A stretch of DNA of 64,000 nucleotides from an uncultured Sulfitobacter sp. (lineage in GTDB: Bacteria > Pseudomonadota > Alphaproteobacteria > Rhodobacterales > Rhodobacteraceae). A program made the position numbers and the translations under genes. The notes beneath the pieces were generated by a model. It was not told the origin of the DNA. It ran no database searches and saw nothing but the letters and a program-made list of their open reading frames with translations. Positions within the stretch are counted from its first letter, which is position 1. Every line of letters begins with the position of its first letter. The stretch is from NCBI GenBank assembly GCA_937138475.1, contig CAKZPD010000008.1, forward strand, positions 62,001-126,000, written 5' to 3'. Of this stretch, positions 26,545-35,724 are shown piece after piece.

Positions 26545-27000
26545 ATGCAGAAAATCCTTCCCATTTTGTTGTTGCTGATCGGCTTGGGTGCGGGCCTGGG
26601 GGGCGGGTTTGCGTTGCGCCCGCCGCCACCCGATGAAAAGGCCGAGGCGCCCCCCCCGGTTCCCGAGGAGATTGGTGCGGAATATGTCAAGATGAACAAC
26701 CAATTCGTGGTGCCCGTCGTTCACCAAGGGTTGATTTCCGCGCTGGTGGTGATGTCGCTGAGCATTGAAACCCTGCCTGGAAAAACGGCTGAGATTTACT
26801 CAAAAGAGCCGAAATTGCGCGACAGCTTTCTTCAGGTGCTGTTTGACCATGCCAACATCGGCGGGTTTGACGGGGCATTTACCGATCCCCATGTGCTGGA
26901 CGTGCTGCGCAACGGGCTGCGCGAGATGGCTGAGAAAGTGATGGGCGATGGGGTGGTCAAGGACGTGCTGATCATCGAGATCGCCCGGCAGGATTACTGA
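26545..27000 (+). CDS. FliL-like flagellar protein (first paralogue)
   Basis: A 151-residue bitopic protein: a hydrophobic N-terminal segment (residues about 4-25), a Pro-rich linker (RPPPP and APPPPVPEE), then a periplasmic domain that resembles FliL near KMNNQFVVPVV and ends with EIARQDY. FliL-type domains encircle stators and influence torque. A second FliL gene is at 36098, so this one may be specialised. The last 7 bases overlap the end of the convergent gene at 26994. Confidence 0.7.
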   Translation: MQKILPILLLLIGLGAGLGGGFALRPPPPDEKAEAPPPVPEEIGAEYVKMNNQFVVPVVHQGLISALVVMSLSIETLPGKTAEIYSKEPKLRDSFLQVLFDHANIGGFDGAFTDPHVLDVLRNGLREMAEKVMGDGVVKDVLIIEIARQDY

Positions 27001-27413
27001 TCACCTGACGCGGCAAACAGGGTCATGTTGATGGCCTGGGTCAGCGCGGCCTGCGCGTGGCCGGCCTTGGTTTTGGTCTTGGCCCGCTCAAGCAACTGCC
27101 CGGTGATCTGGCGGCGGCCAAAGGCCCGGCGCACCTGGGCAATGTGATACCCTTTGCGCGCCAATACCTGCGCCAGCTCAAGGTTCAAGGCGGCGCGCGT
27201 GCGTCCAACCCATGATTTCCACAAGACATCTGCACCAATGGCTTGCATCGGCGTGGGTTCCCCTTGTTCTGCGGCGGCCACCTGCTCGGACAGGCGCCGC
27301 AGCTTAAGCCGCAGCGCCGCTTCTTCTTTGACCAGTTTTTGAAAGGATTGCTGCTCAAGCTGGTATTGGGTTTCGGTCAGGTGCTGCAGGGTGTGAAGAT
27401 CGGCCAGTCGCAT
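26994..27413 (-). CDS. Small helical flagellar-cluster protein, possibly FliJ-like
   Basis: A 139-residue charged, mostly helical protein with heptad-rich stretches (QLEQQSFQKLVKEEAALRLK, RRLSEQVAAAEQ). The start ATG overlaps the flhB stop (TAATG), so it is expressed with flhB. Its size, coiled-coil character and location beside export genes suggest the FliJ role, a stalk between FliI and FlhA, but sequence alone does not prove it. Confidence 0.5.
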   Translation of the reverse strand: MRLADLHTLQHLTETQYQLEQQSFQKLVKEEAALRLKLRRLSEQVAAAEQGEPTPMQAIGADVLWKSWVGRTRAALNLELAQVLARKGYHIAQVRRAFGRRQITGQLLERAKTKTKAGHAQAALTQAINMTLFAASGDQ

Positions 27414-28498
27414 TAAATCCGTCCTTTGGCTTTTTGCCGCATCGCCTCTGCAAAGCGGATCGCGGCGGCCACAGCGGCATAGTGGTCCGGCGAAATTTGC
27501 GCACCGATTTCGGTGGTGGCATGCAGGGCGCGGGCCGTTGGGGGATCGCTGTGGATGGGCACAAAATTCTCCACGGCAAGCTCGCGGATTTTCAGGGCGA
27601 TTTCATCCACGCCTTTGGCAACGCAGATCGGTGCCTCGCCGGGGTTGCGATCCCAGCGCAGCGCCACCGCATAATGGGTGGGGTTCACAATAATGACATC
27701 GGCGCCGGGCACATCGGCCATCATTTGCTTGGAAACAATGTCATGGCCTTTTTGCCGCCGCTGCTGTTTGACGTGGGGATCGCCCTCGGCGTTTTTGGTT
27801 TCATCCATGATTTCCTTGCGTGACATCTTGTTCTTGCGCAGATGCTCAAAATGTTGCCAGACCGCATCAACTGCGCCAATCACGCCAGAAATAATCACCA
27901 CGACAAACAGGAAAGCCAGACAGATCTCGGCCAAAAGGGCGATGGCGGTGAAGGGATTGGTTTGCAGGACCGTGATCATTTCATTCAGGCGGGCGCGGAT
28001 GAAAAGCCCCAGGCAAACCGCATAGATCAGCAATTTGGAAAAGCTCTTGGCAAATTCAAAAAGCCCGGCGCGGCCAAATTTGTTTTTGGCATTCGACAAC
28101 AGCGAAATCCGCGACAGCTTGGGGGCAAGCTTGCTGGGCGCGAACACAATGGCGCGCTGCGCCACAAGCGCCAAGATAACCGCCCCGGCGGGCAGTCCAA
28201 AAAGCGGCAGCACCGCCCCGCCGATGGACATCATCAGCCCGGCGCCAAGCGGTTGGGCGGAGCCTTCGAAAACCAGCGGCGCGACGATATGTGCCTGGGC
28301 CACAAGATGTGCCAAGGTGGCGCCGATTTCGCCCAAAGCCGCGGCGCCGAAGGCGGCAAGCGCAACCAAAAGCCCGGCATAGGCCGCCGCAGCCAACAGA
28401 TCATTGGATTTCGCGACCTCGCCCTTTTTGCGCGCCTCAAGCAGTTTTTGCGGCGTTGGGTCAAAGGTTTTGTCTGTGTCATCGTCGGGGGCGCTCAT
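27413..28498 (-). CDS. flhB: Flagellar export specificity switch protein FlhB
   Basis: An inner-membrane export component of 361 residues with the N-terminal DKTFDPTPQKLLEARKKGEVAKS signature, four hydrophobic segments, and the autocleavage motif NPTH at 272-275 that marks the substrate-specificity switch. It overlaps fliR by 4 bases upstream and the FliJ-like gene downstream. Confidence 0.95.
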   Translation of the reverse strand: MSAPDDDTDKTFDPTPQKLLEARKKGEVAKSNDLLAAAAYAGLLVALAAFGAAALGEIGATLAHLVAQAHIVAPLVFEGSAQPLGAGLMMSIGGAVLPLFGLPAGAVILALVAQRAIVFAPSKLAPKLSRISLLSNAKNKFGRAGLFEFAKSFSKLLIYAVCLGLFIRARLNEMITVLQTNPFTAIALLAEICLAFLFVVVIISGVIGAVDAVWQHFEHLRKNKMSRKEIMDETKNAEGDPHVKQQRRQKGHDIVSKQMMADVPGADVIIVNPTHYAVALRWDRNPGEAPICVAKGVDEIALKIRELAVENFVPIHSDPPTARALHATTEIGAQISPDHYAAVAAAIRFAEAMRQKAKGRI

Positions 28499-29256
28499 GG
28501 TGTGGCCTGAAAAGGAGAGATCAAGAACCCATCCAGCGCTGCCAGCCAGACGCCAAGGATCAAGGGCGTGGCCAGCGCCAAAAGGGCCAGCCCACCCAGG
28601 GTGATAACCGGCGCCCCGACAAAGGCGACCATCAGTTGCGGCATTGCCTTGTTGATGGCCCCGAGGGCCAAATTGTAAAGAACGGACAAGATGATAAAGG
28701 GCGCCGCCAGCGAAAACGCCAGTGAAAAGGCTTGGCTGACCGACTTGACACCAAGGCCGGTCAGCAGGTCGGCGCCAGGCAAATCCCCCTGCGGGAGCAT
28801 TTCATAGGACAGCACCAAAAGCTGAGCCGCTTTGACATGCAGCCCAGATAACGTTGCCAGCGCCAGCGCCCCGATCAACAGAACGAAGCCCATGGCAGGT
28901 TGCGGATCCACCGCCGCCCCCCCCAGCACCTGAGACAGCGAGGTCGACTGCGCCGCAATGGCGCCGGCGGTCTGCAAGGCAAAGACGAACATTCGCAGAC
29001 CAATGCCAAGGAACAGACCTGCGGTCGCCTCGGCCAACAAAAACCCTGTAAAGCTGCCGATGCTTGCGGGGGGCGGGGCGGTGGGGGCCAAGGGGGCGAT
29101 GATGGCGCTGAATGCCAGTGCCACCACCAGTTTTATGCGTATGCTGACCGTTTGTTCGCCAAAGGCCGGGAGCAAGGCGCAAAAGGCTGCAACGCGCAAA
29201 AACACGGCAAAACCTTGCCAGAACAGGCCGTCGGCGATCTGGGTCACCTCGGTCAT
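28495..29256 (-). CDS. fliR: Flagellar export gate protein FliR
   Basis: A 253-residue polytopic membrane protein. Features include FAVFLRVAAFCALLPAFGEQTVSIRIKLVVALAFS-like N-terminal helices, with PAFGEQ and RIKL the clearest parts, and MPQLMVAFVGAPVITLGGLALLA in the C-terminal half. It is coupled to flhA and flhB by 4-base overlaps, the common flhA-fliR-flhB order of roseobacters. Confidence 0.93.
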   Translation of the reverse strand: MTEVTQIADGLFWQGFAVFLRVAAFCALLPAFGEQTVSIRIKLVVALAFSAIIAPLAPTAPPPASIGSFTGFLLAEATAGLFLGIGLRMFVFALQTAGAIAAQSTSLSQVLGGAAVDPQPAMGFVLLIGALALATLSGLHVKAAQLLVLSYEMLPQGDLPGADLLTGLGVKSVSQAFSLAFSLAAPFIILSVLYNLALGAINKAMPQLMVAFVGAPVITLGGLALLALATPLILGVWLAALDGFLISPFQATP

Positions 29257-31337
29257 GCGGCGACCACCCCAACCAGCGCCGGCCGAGCATCAAGGCCAAT
29301 TTCCTCAAATGATAATACAGGGTTGGCGATGCCTTTGGCACGCATGACGGTCTTTAAGAACCGGCGTCTTCGGGTGTTGGTAACAACGGCGGCATAGATC
29401 CCGCTTTGGTTTGCATCCTGAAGTTTGGCGGCGACGTTATCGGCCAAAAGATTAAAGACATCCGGCGGCAGGGCGATATCAAGGCCGCGATCCGCATCGA
29501 CCTGATAATTGGTAAAGGTTTCCTCCCACTCGGGGGCCAGTTGAATTAACGGCAGACTGCCATCGGCACGGCGCATTTCGGCGACAAGTTGAAAGCCCAG
29601 ACGCTGGCGCACATGTTCGCAAATGGCCTCGGGCTGGGCATTTTGGCCGCGCGCCTCGGCTGTAGCTTCGAGGATCAGCGGCAGGTTACGGATCGACACC
29701 TGTTCATCCAGCAACAGCCGTAAAACCGCGTGCAAAACGTCAATGGGCACCTTGTCCGGGATCATTTCATCAAGCAATTTGCGATTGGCCTCGCTGCGCT
29801 GGGGATCGGATATGTTGACCATTTCCCCCAACAGGCGCCGCAGGGATTTCAAGGTAAGAAGCCGGTTAAAGTTGCGCTTGACCGTTTCAAGCAAATGCGT
29901 GGCAAGGATTTCGGCCGGGGTGACAATGGTGATGCCATCGACGGCGGCCTGGTCTTGATCCTTTTGATTGATCCAGCGTGCGGGCGCGCCGTAAACCGGC
30001 TCATGCGTGTCTGTGCCGCTGGGCAGAGAGACCTGCCCCTCGGGGATAAGGGCAAGAACCTGATCAGGGTTCAGTTGCGCGCGGGCCTGCTCAACCCCTT
30101 GGATACGCAGAACATATGTTCCAACGGGCAGGCCGGGCTGATCTGTCAGGCGTATTTCCGGCAAAATCAAGCCAAAGACAGACGCAACATGGGTGCGCAT
30201 ATTGTTGATCCGCGCGTCTAGTCCGGTGCCGGGATCCAGCACCATATTGACCAGATCGGGTGCAAACTCCACATGGATATCGTCCAGTTCAAGTATATCG
30301 CCAAGGGGCTTTTCGCGGGGCAGTTGCGCGGCCTCATCGCTGGGCGGCGGGGTGTTTTGCCGTTGTTTCAGGCGCTGTTGCAGCAGATACGCCGCCCCGC
30401 CCAGCAAGGCGCCACCGGTTATGAACGGGCCAAAGGGCAGCCCTGGCATCAGAGCAAACAGCCCCATCAACACGCCGACCGTGGCCAGCGCCGCCGGATG
30501 TTTGCCCAATTGGCTGAAGACCGCAAGGTCGGTGGCGCCCTGGGTGCCGCCACGGGCCAAGAGAAGCGCCGAAGCGATAGAGATCACAACCGCCGGAATT
30601 TGAGAAACCAACCCATCCCCAACTGTTAAAATTGCATATGTTTCAAATGCTTGTCCGATTGGCATGGCATGCACGGCCACGCCCATGATCAATCCCGCCA
30701 CCAGGTTCAAAAGGGTGATCAGCAGCCCGGCAACGGCATCGCCCTTGACGAATTTTGACGCCCCATCCAAAGAGCCAAAGAACGTGGTTTCTTGTTGTTC
30801 GCGTTCGCGTCTTTGGCGGGCCTCGTCATGGGTGATTGCGCCTGCAGACATATCGCTGTCGATGGCCAATTGTTTGCCGGGCATGCCATCAAGGGCAAAG
30901 CGCGCGCCGACCTCGGCCATGCGGGTGGCGCCTTTGGTGATCACCATGAAATTCACGATCAACAGCACGCAAAACACCACCAGCCCCAGGAACACGCTGC
31001 CACCCATGACAAATTGGGCAAAGCCTTCGATCACCCCGCCCGCTGCGCTGGTGCCGGTGTGCCCCTGCCCAATGATCAGCTTGGTAGAAGAGACATTCAG
31101 CGACAGCCGCAGCATGAGAGAGGCCAAGAGGATGGTCGGAAAAGCCGAAAAATCGAGCGGCCGTTCAATGAAAAGCGTCACGGTGAAAATCAAGATCGCC
31201 AGAGCAAATGACGCCGCAAGCCCGATATCAAGCACCATGGCGGGCATTGGCAGGATCATCATGACGATCACTGCCATCAAGGCGATGGCTAGCAGGATTG
31301 TCGGATTAAAAAGCGCTTTGACAGTAAGGGCCGGCAT
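29253..31337 (-). CDS. flhA: Flagellar export apparatus protein FlhA
   Basis: A 694-residue export-gate protein: an N-terminal half with about eight hydrophobic helices (residues about 10-325), a conserved cytoplasmic FHIPEP-type loop region (GDMSAGAITHDEA-like, VGARFALDGMPGKQLAIDSD), and a large cytosolic domain that docks export chaperones. The ATG at 31337 lies one base after the stop of the transglycosylase gene, with GGTGGGGGC before it. A TTG 15 bases earlier also keeps frame but is less likely. Confidence 0.94.
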   Translation of the reverse strand: MPALTVKALFNPTILLAIALMAVIVMMILPMPAMVLDIGLAASFALAILIFTVTLFIERPLDFSAFPTILLASLMLRLSLNVSSTKLIIGQGHTGTSAAGGVIEGFAQFVMGGSVFLGLVVFCVLLIVNFMVITKGATRMAEVGARFALDGMPGKQLAIDSDMSAGAITHDEARQRREREQQETTFFGSLDGASKFVKGDAVAGLLITLLNLVAGLIMGVAVHAMPIGQAFETYAILTVGDGLVSQIPAVVISIASALLLARGGTQGATDLAVFSQLGKHPAALATVGVLMGLFALMPGLPFGPFITGGALLGGAAYLLQQRLKQRQNTPPPSDEAAQLPREKPLGDILELDDIHVEFAPDLVNMVLDPGTGLDARINNMRTHVASVFGLILPEIRLTDQPGLPVGTYVLRIQGVEQARAQLNPDQVLALIPEGQVSLPSGTDTHEPVYGAPARWINQKDQDQAAVDGITIVTPAEILATHLLETVKRNFNRLLTLKSLRRLLGEMVNISDPQRSEANRKLLDEMIPDKVPIDVLHAVLRLLLDEQVSIRNLPLILEATAEARGQNAQPEAICEHVRQRLGFQLVAEMRRADGSLPLIQLAPEWEETFTNYQVDADRGLDIALPPDVFNLLADNVAAKLQDANQSGIYAAVVTNTRRRRFLKTVMRAKGIANPVLSFEEIGLDARPALVGVVAA

Positions 31338-31338
31338 C

Positions 31339-32025
31339 TTAGCCCCCACCAAGCGGGGCCGCAGGCCGGAAAAAGCCGGCGCCGCCTTGGGTGGGTAAAC
31401 TTACCAATGAGCCAAGGCGCGCTGGCCTTGCCAAAAGGGGGAATTCATCCAGATCAACCACGTTGCGTGGTCCGCTGGCGGTGGGTAAGGCGGCCAAGAT
31501 CGCCGAGAACCGGGCGCGATACCGTGCTGCATGTTCCGCGGTTCGTGAATGATAGCGCCCCGCCGCCAGCGTCCAATCGCCGGTTTCCTGGTGCTGCGCG
31601 GCCAAGAAATGCGCCGCATATCGGGCATTGCTGAGCGGGTTAAACATCTCTTCGATTGAGCGAAACGCGTGGCCGTGCCATTTGTAATTGACCTGAAAAC
31701 AGCCGATGTCAAAGCTGCGCGCGCCGCGCTTGAAATGCTCCAGAACAAATACGCGCGCCTCGGTCTGGGTGTCGAACCAAACGCCGGCCCCTTCCATGTT
31801 CACGGTCCAGGCCCAGGGCTGGGTCGTGCCATCCCTGCCACGGCCGGTTTCGGTTCTGGTCAGCGCCCGCATCACGCGCAGGGGCACATTGCTTTCCTGT
31901 GCGGCAATGCGCGCCGCCTCGTCGCATAGGGCTGCTTGGGAAGGGGTTGTTGCCGCGGCCGAGAAAGGCAAAAGCAAAGCGCACAGACAGATAAGCCCCC
32001 TGATTTTGCTGAACCAAATTGTCAT
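31339..32025 (-). CDS. sltF: Flagellar soluble lytic transglycosylase (SltF type)
   Basis: A 228-residue secreted lysozyme-like protein. Start ATG 32025 has GGAGA at a good distance, while the ATG at 32049 lacks one. A signal peptide (residues about 1-26, cleavage near AAA-TTP) precedes an SLT domain: the catalytic Glu lies in LTRTETGRG, and GCFQVNYKWHG and NARYAAHFLAAQ are typical SLT motifs. SltF of Rhodobacter sphaeroides opens peptidoglycan for the growing rod, and this gene's place just before flhA supports the same role. The C-terminal 45 residues are low complexity. Confidence 0.82.
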   Translation of the reverse strand: MTIWFSKIRGLICLCALLLPFSAAATTPSQAALCDEAARIAAQESNVPLRVMRALTRTETGRGRDGTTQPWAWTVNMEGAGVWFDTQTEARVFVLEHFKRGARSFDIGCFQVNYKWHGHAFRSIEEMFNPLSNARYAAHFLAAQHQETGDWTLAAGRYHSRTAEHAARYRARFSAILAALPTASGPRNVVDLDEFPLLARPARLGSLVSLPTQGGAGFFRPAAPLGGG

Positions 32026-32103
32026 AGTTGTCTCCGGCTGGATCCGCATTCTGCGTATGTCAGTGCTACACAGCTTGGGTTGAAGAAGTGTAACCAGCCG
32101 GGA

Positions 32104-34206
32104 TTAATCTGCGATGATTGCCAGGTCCGACAACATTTGTTGCAGGGTTGCACGGGCCTTGGACGAGGCTTGGATCGCCTGCCGGGATTGGCCCAGCATG
32201 CCGTCGCGCGGGACAATCTCGGCCAGGGGTTCAATAGCGATTTCAACCATCGGGCCGAATATTGGTGTATCGGGGGGCGTTAATGTTTGCCAATCCTGTG
32301 CCAACCACGCCGCTTCTTGGGCGCGTTGGGGCGCGCCGGATGCGTGCCAGTGGGCGGCGGCGGTTTCGGCTTGCCCTTGGTGCTGCAAGATGCTGGCGCG
32401 CAGGCGCTCGGCCTCGGGGCTGTCCACGTCCCGAAGAAGCACCAGGGCTTGGTCAATGTTCTGCATGGCAAACTCTGCCCCGGCGGCGCGCAGAAAATGG
32501 GCGGCGGCCCATTGTGTTGGCGGCAATGCCCCCAGCACCAAGAGCGTTTCAGCAGGAAACCCGAGGAGCGTCAGGCGTTGCGACATCGCCGACAGGGTCT
32601 GGGATGAAATCTTGGAAAGATGTGGGCGGGCAAAGGTAAAATAATGCCCCAAAAATGTGATGTCATCGGCAGTGCGAACCGAAAGGCCCAGCACCGCTGA
32701 TGACAGCTCTGGGTCAAAACCGTCCAGGGCCTCGAACGCCTTTGAAAATTGCCCAGACTTGGCCGAAGCCAACACATGGGCGCGCCGCAGGGCCGGCCCA
32801 AGCGGATGATCAGCCAGTTCAAAACGATAGGCCTCGATCAAAAGCGCGGTTTCCGCAGCAATAGGTTCATCCGTTTCAAGCTGGTCATTGATCATTTTTA
32901 TCAATGCCTTAGGCGAGGTTAATGAGTTGCTGTTCACCGCCGCCTGTGCGGCGTCTTGGGCGGCCTGCGCCTGTCCGGCCTGTTGTTTGATTTGCGCCGC
33001 GACAAAGGCCGCCTGCGGGGTTGGGTTGCTGGCCAGGCGTTCCAGGTTGCGCAGGGCAAGGCTGGCGCTGGGGCTGTCGCCGGCGCCCAAGAATATCGCG
33101 CTGAGCGGCGGGGCGATGATGCGGCGTAAATGCGGTGGTAATTCGGCCAGATTGCGCAGGGCCGTCGCGCCGGCCGCGTTATCGCCCTTGGGCAGGCGAC
33201 CGGTTACAAGGATGGACCAAAGCCCGATCTGGTCGCCGCAGGTTTGCAGGCCGTCCAGAGCACGCGGGGCGGGCACGTTGCCGTATTCAAGAAGCTCGGC
33301 CAGATCAAGCAAAGCGCCGTGATCTGTCGCCGGCAACAGGGCCAGGGTTTGCCGCGCCTCGGCGCCAAAGCCGAAATGGATATATAGCCGGGCCAGATCA
33401 CGGGCCACCTGCGGCGACAGGCGGTCGAACTCTTGATACAGCTGGTGGCGCAAACCTCCAAGCTGAGAGGCAAAGCCCGAGGGTTCGCCCCAATCCGCAA
33501 CGGCAAGGCTGCTTGGGTCGGGGCATTGGGCGGGCTCTGATCGTGGAGGGGGCGACGTGATCGCGGTGCTGCTGTCGGACACGCGCAGATTGGGGTTTTG
33601 GGTTGGCGGTTCGGTGCCGCCGATTACACCGGGCTGCGGGTCCGCATTTGCCGCATTCCCTTGCAGGATCCCCCGCGTTGCGGCGTCGCTTAGGCTGCGC
33701 AGCAGTTGATCGCGGGTTTGGCGCAGATGGCGCTGGGCAACCGGCGGCACGGGCGGCGGTGGCGGTGTCGTTTCAACGGGGGGATCGCCGCGCGACCAGA
33801 GCAATTCACCATAGGCAAAACGCGGTGCCTGCTGGGGGCTTTGCACGATCTGCGCGCGCTCTGCGATGTCGATCACAAGATAGCCGTTGGGCAAGGTGAA
33901 GCCGGTCACATCACAGGTGCAATTGAGCGAAAAGCGGATATTTTGCGCCCCGACCTGCAAGGCGGCAATATGCGTGTTGTCAATCAGATCAAATACCTGA
34001 GATGTGTCAAACCCGTCCCGATGGGGCGATATCACCAGTTGCGGCGCGGTTGCATCGGGGATGATTTCCCATTGGCTGTTTTGCGGCAGCTCCATCACCA
34101 GCCGGCTGAAACCGGGATGCGCCCCGGCCCGAATGCTGATCGGTTCTGACCAGGCGCTGCTGGCCAGCAGCACCAGTGCCGTGATTGTGCCGCTGCGGAT
34201 CATCAT
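32104..34206 (-). CDS. Large periplasmic flagellar-cluster protein, AMIN-like domain plus helical repeats
   Basis: A 700-residue protein of unknown name. Start ATG 34206 overlaps the motA stop (ATGA). A signal peptide (MMIRSGTITALVLLASSAWS) leads to a beta-rich domain of about 110 residues (RAGAHPGFSRLVMELP to GYLVIDIA) that resembles AMIN domains, which bind peptidoglycan or secretins. A Pro-rich linker (about residues 150-170) and a C-terminal 450 residues of Ala/Leu-rich helical pairs reminiscent of TPR/Sel1 repeats follow. Co-translation with motA suggests a motor or stator-supporting role, comparable in place to rhizobial MotC, but homology is not shown. Confidence 0.6.
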   Translation of the reverse strand: MMIRSGTITALVLLASSAWSEPISIRAGAHPGFSRLVMELPQNSQWEIIPDATAPQLVISPHRDGFDTSQVFDLIDNTHIAALQVGAQNIRFSLNCTCDVTGFTLPNGYLVIDIAERAQIVQSPQQAPRFAYGELLWSRGDPPVETTPPPPPVPPVAQRHLRQTRDQLLRSLSDAATRGILQGNAANADPQPGVIGGTEPPTQNPNLRVSDSSTAITSPPPRSEPAQCPDPSSLAVADWGEPSGFASQLGGLRHQLYQEFDRLSPQVARDLARLYIHFGFGAEARQTLALLPATDHGALLDLAELLEYGNVPAPRALDGLQTCGDQIGLWSILVTGRLPKGDNAAGATALRNLAELPPHLRRIIAPPLSAIFLGAGDSPSASLALRNLERLASNPTPQAAFVAAQIKQQAGQAQAAQDAAQAAVNSNSLTSPKALIKMINDQLETDEPIAAETALLIEAYRFELADHPLGPALRRAHVLASAKSGQFSKAFEALDGFDPELSSAVLGLSVRTADDITFLGHYFTFARPHLSKISSQTLSAMSQRLTLLGFPAETLLVLGALPPTQWAAAHFLRAAGAEFAMQNIDQALVLLRDVDSPEAERLRASILQHQGQAETAAAHWHASGAPQRAQEAAWLAQDWQTLTPPDTPIFGPMVEIAIEPLAEIVPRDGMLGQSRQAIQASSKARATLQQMLSDLAIIAD

Positions 34207-35072
34207 GCGGCGCTTTGTTTGACGGTTTTCAGGGCTTCTTCCAGCTCTGAAAAGCTGGGCCGGCAATGCGACGGGGTGTTCTGGCGCCCGACTTCGATAC
34301 AGATATTGGTGGCATGGTTGTGCAGATTTGCCACCAAAACCTCGCGGATCAGGTGATAGAAATGCCCGTCGTCTTCGGTGACAGATTTAACCTTGGCCGC
34401 AAAGGGCCCGACCAGCCCATAGGCCAGGAACACCCCCAAAAAGGTGCCCACCAGCGCGCCGCCAATCAGCTTTCCCAACACCTCGGGCGGCTGATCAATC
34501 GACGCCATCGTCTTGATCACCCCCAGAACCGCCGCGACAATCCCCAAGGCCGGGAGCCCATCTGCAATGGTCTGAAGCGCATGGCTTGAGTGCATGGCAT
34601 GGTGCATGTTCGCATCCATGCGCTTGTCGAGAATTTCCTCGACTTGATGCGGATCGTCATAGTTCATCGAGGCCGACCGCATGGTGTCACAGATCAGGGC
34701 GATCGCTTCCTTGTCGGTCAGAATTTTCGGATAGCGAGAGAAAATCGCAGATTCGTCCGGCGCCTCAATATGCTCTTCGATTTCAACGGGATTTTGGCGG
34801 ACAAGCCGGATCAGTTCAAACAATAGGCACAGCAAGTCGCGGTAATCTTCGTGCTTCCACTTGGGGCCTTTGAAAACCCGGCCGACATCCTTGATTGTAT
34901 GTTTGACCGCAGCGCCGTCATTGCTGATCAAAAAGGCGCCGACGGCGGCCCCGCCGATCATGGTCAGCTCAAACGGCAGCGATTTGAGGATGATGCCCAT
35001 TTTCCCGCCAGCGGCAAGATAACCCCCGAACACCATTACGAAAATGGTGATGATGCCGATGATGCCGATCAT
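34203..35072 (-). CDS. motA: Flagellar motor stator protein MotA
   Basis: The proton-channel stator subunit, 289 residues from ATG 35072 (MIGIIGIITIFVMVFGGYLAAGG), which has an AGGG ribosome site; an upstream in-frame ATG at 35108 lacks one. There are four hydrophobic helices, a large cytosolic loop with charged residues that face FliG (RLVRQNP, RYPKILTDKEA), and LPALGIVAAVLGVIKTM in TM3. No motB lies next to it: the next gene is the 700-residue periplasmic protein. Confidence 0.95.
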   Translation of the reverse strand: MIGIIGIITIFVMVFGGYLAAGGKMGIILKSLPFELTMIGGAAVGAFLISNDGAAVKHTIKDVGRVFKGPKWKHEDYRDLLCLLFELIRLVRQNPVEIEEHIEAPDESAIFSRYPKILTDKEAIALICDTMRSASMNYDDPHQVEEILDKRMDANMHHAMHSSHALQTIADGLPALGIVAAVLGVIKTMASIDQPPEVLGKLIGGALVGTFLGVFLAYGLVGPFAAKVKSVTEDDGHFYHLIREVLVANLHNHATNICIEVGRQNTPSHCRPSFSELEEALKTVKQSAA

Positions 35073-35141
35073 AACAAACCCTATTGCAAACTGTGGTTGA
35101 GCGACCATTGCAAAAGGAAGTTAAAAAAGCCTCAGCGTGGG

Positions 35142-35711
35142 CTATCCTTTTGGCACGTTTGCGTTTCGTCCTGCCAAAATCACGCTGATAGTATATGCAA
35201 TTTGAGGCGAAAGCCCTGCCATGATCCCCGCTGCCGCATCCGGGCGCATCCGGCCCAGAAATCCGGCGGCAAACCCTGGCTCCATCTGTTCGAAAAGCGC
35301 GGCGGCGGTTTTGGGCTTCATGTTTTCATAGACCGAGGTAAGCCGGTTCAGGTCGTCCTCGGCGGCGCCGTCGGCCAGCTCAAGCGTTGCGCGCAGTTTC
35401 TCTTCGGTTTCTTGCAGGTGCTTCAGACGTTTTTCGATTTGTTCGTCGGCGATGGCCAATCCCTTGAGCCGCAGCGCGATTTGCCGTTCTTGCTCGGCGA
35501 TCCGGGCTTCGCGCTCCTGAAAGGCGCGCAGCATCGGCTCCAGGTCTGCGGAGGGTTGCGCCGGCTCTGCGGCAAGGGTTTGCGCCAGGATGTTGCTGTC
35601 GGTGGCAAAGGCTTGCCCGGCGCCAAGCCAGACCCGAATGCCCGCTGAGCCAATCAGCAGCGCTGCGATGATCAAAACCGACCCGCGTCCTGCCCGTATA
35701 CGTTTGCCCAT
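35142..35711 (-). CDS. MotE-like flagellar protein with TM, coiled coil and MgtE-N-like end
   Basis: A 189-residue protein from ATG 35711. A transmembrane or signal-anchor helix (SVLIIAALLIGSAGIRVWLG) is followed by a long coiled coil (EREARIAEQERQIALRLKGL onward) and a C-terminal block (YENMKPKTAAALFEQMEPGFAAGFLGRM-type). The KPKTAAALFE motif and following helices match the MgtE N-domain-like end of MotE, the MotC chaperone of rhizobia. In that light the nearby 700-residue periplasmic protein is an interesting partner candidate. Confidence 0.65.
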   Translation of the reverse strand: MGKRIRAGRGSVLIIAALLIGSAGIRVWLGAGQAFATDSNILAQTLAAEPAQPSADLEPMLRAFQEREARIAEQERQIALRLKGLAIADEQIEKRLKHLQETEEKLRATLELADGAAEDDLNRLTSVYENMKPKTAAALFEQMEPGFAAGFLGRMRPDAAAGIMAGLSPQIAYTISVILAGRNANVPKG

Positions 35712-35724
35712 GTTCGGGTGCTCC

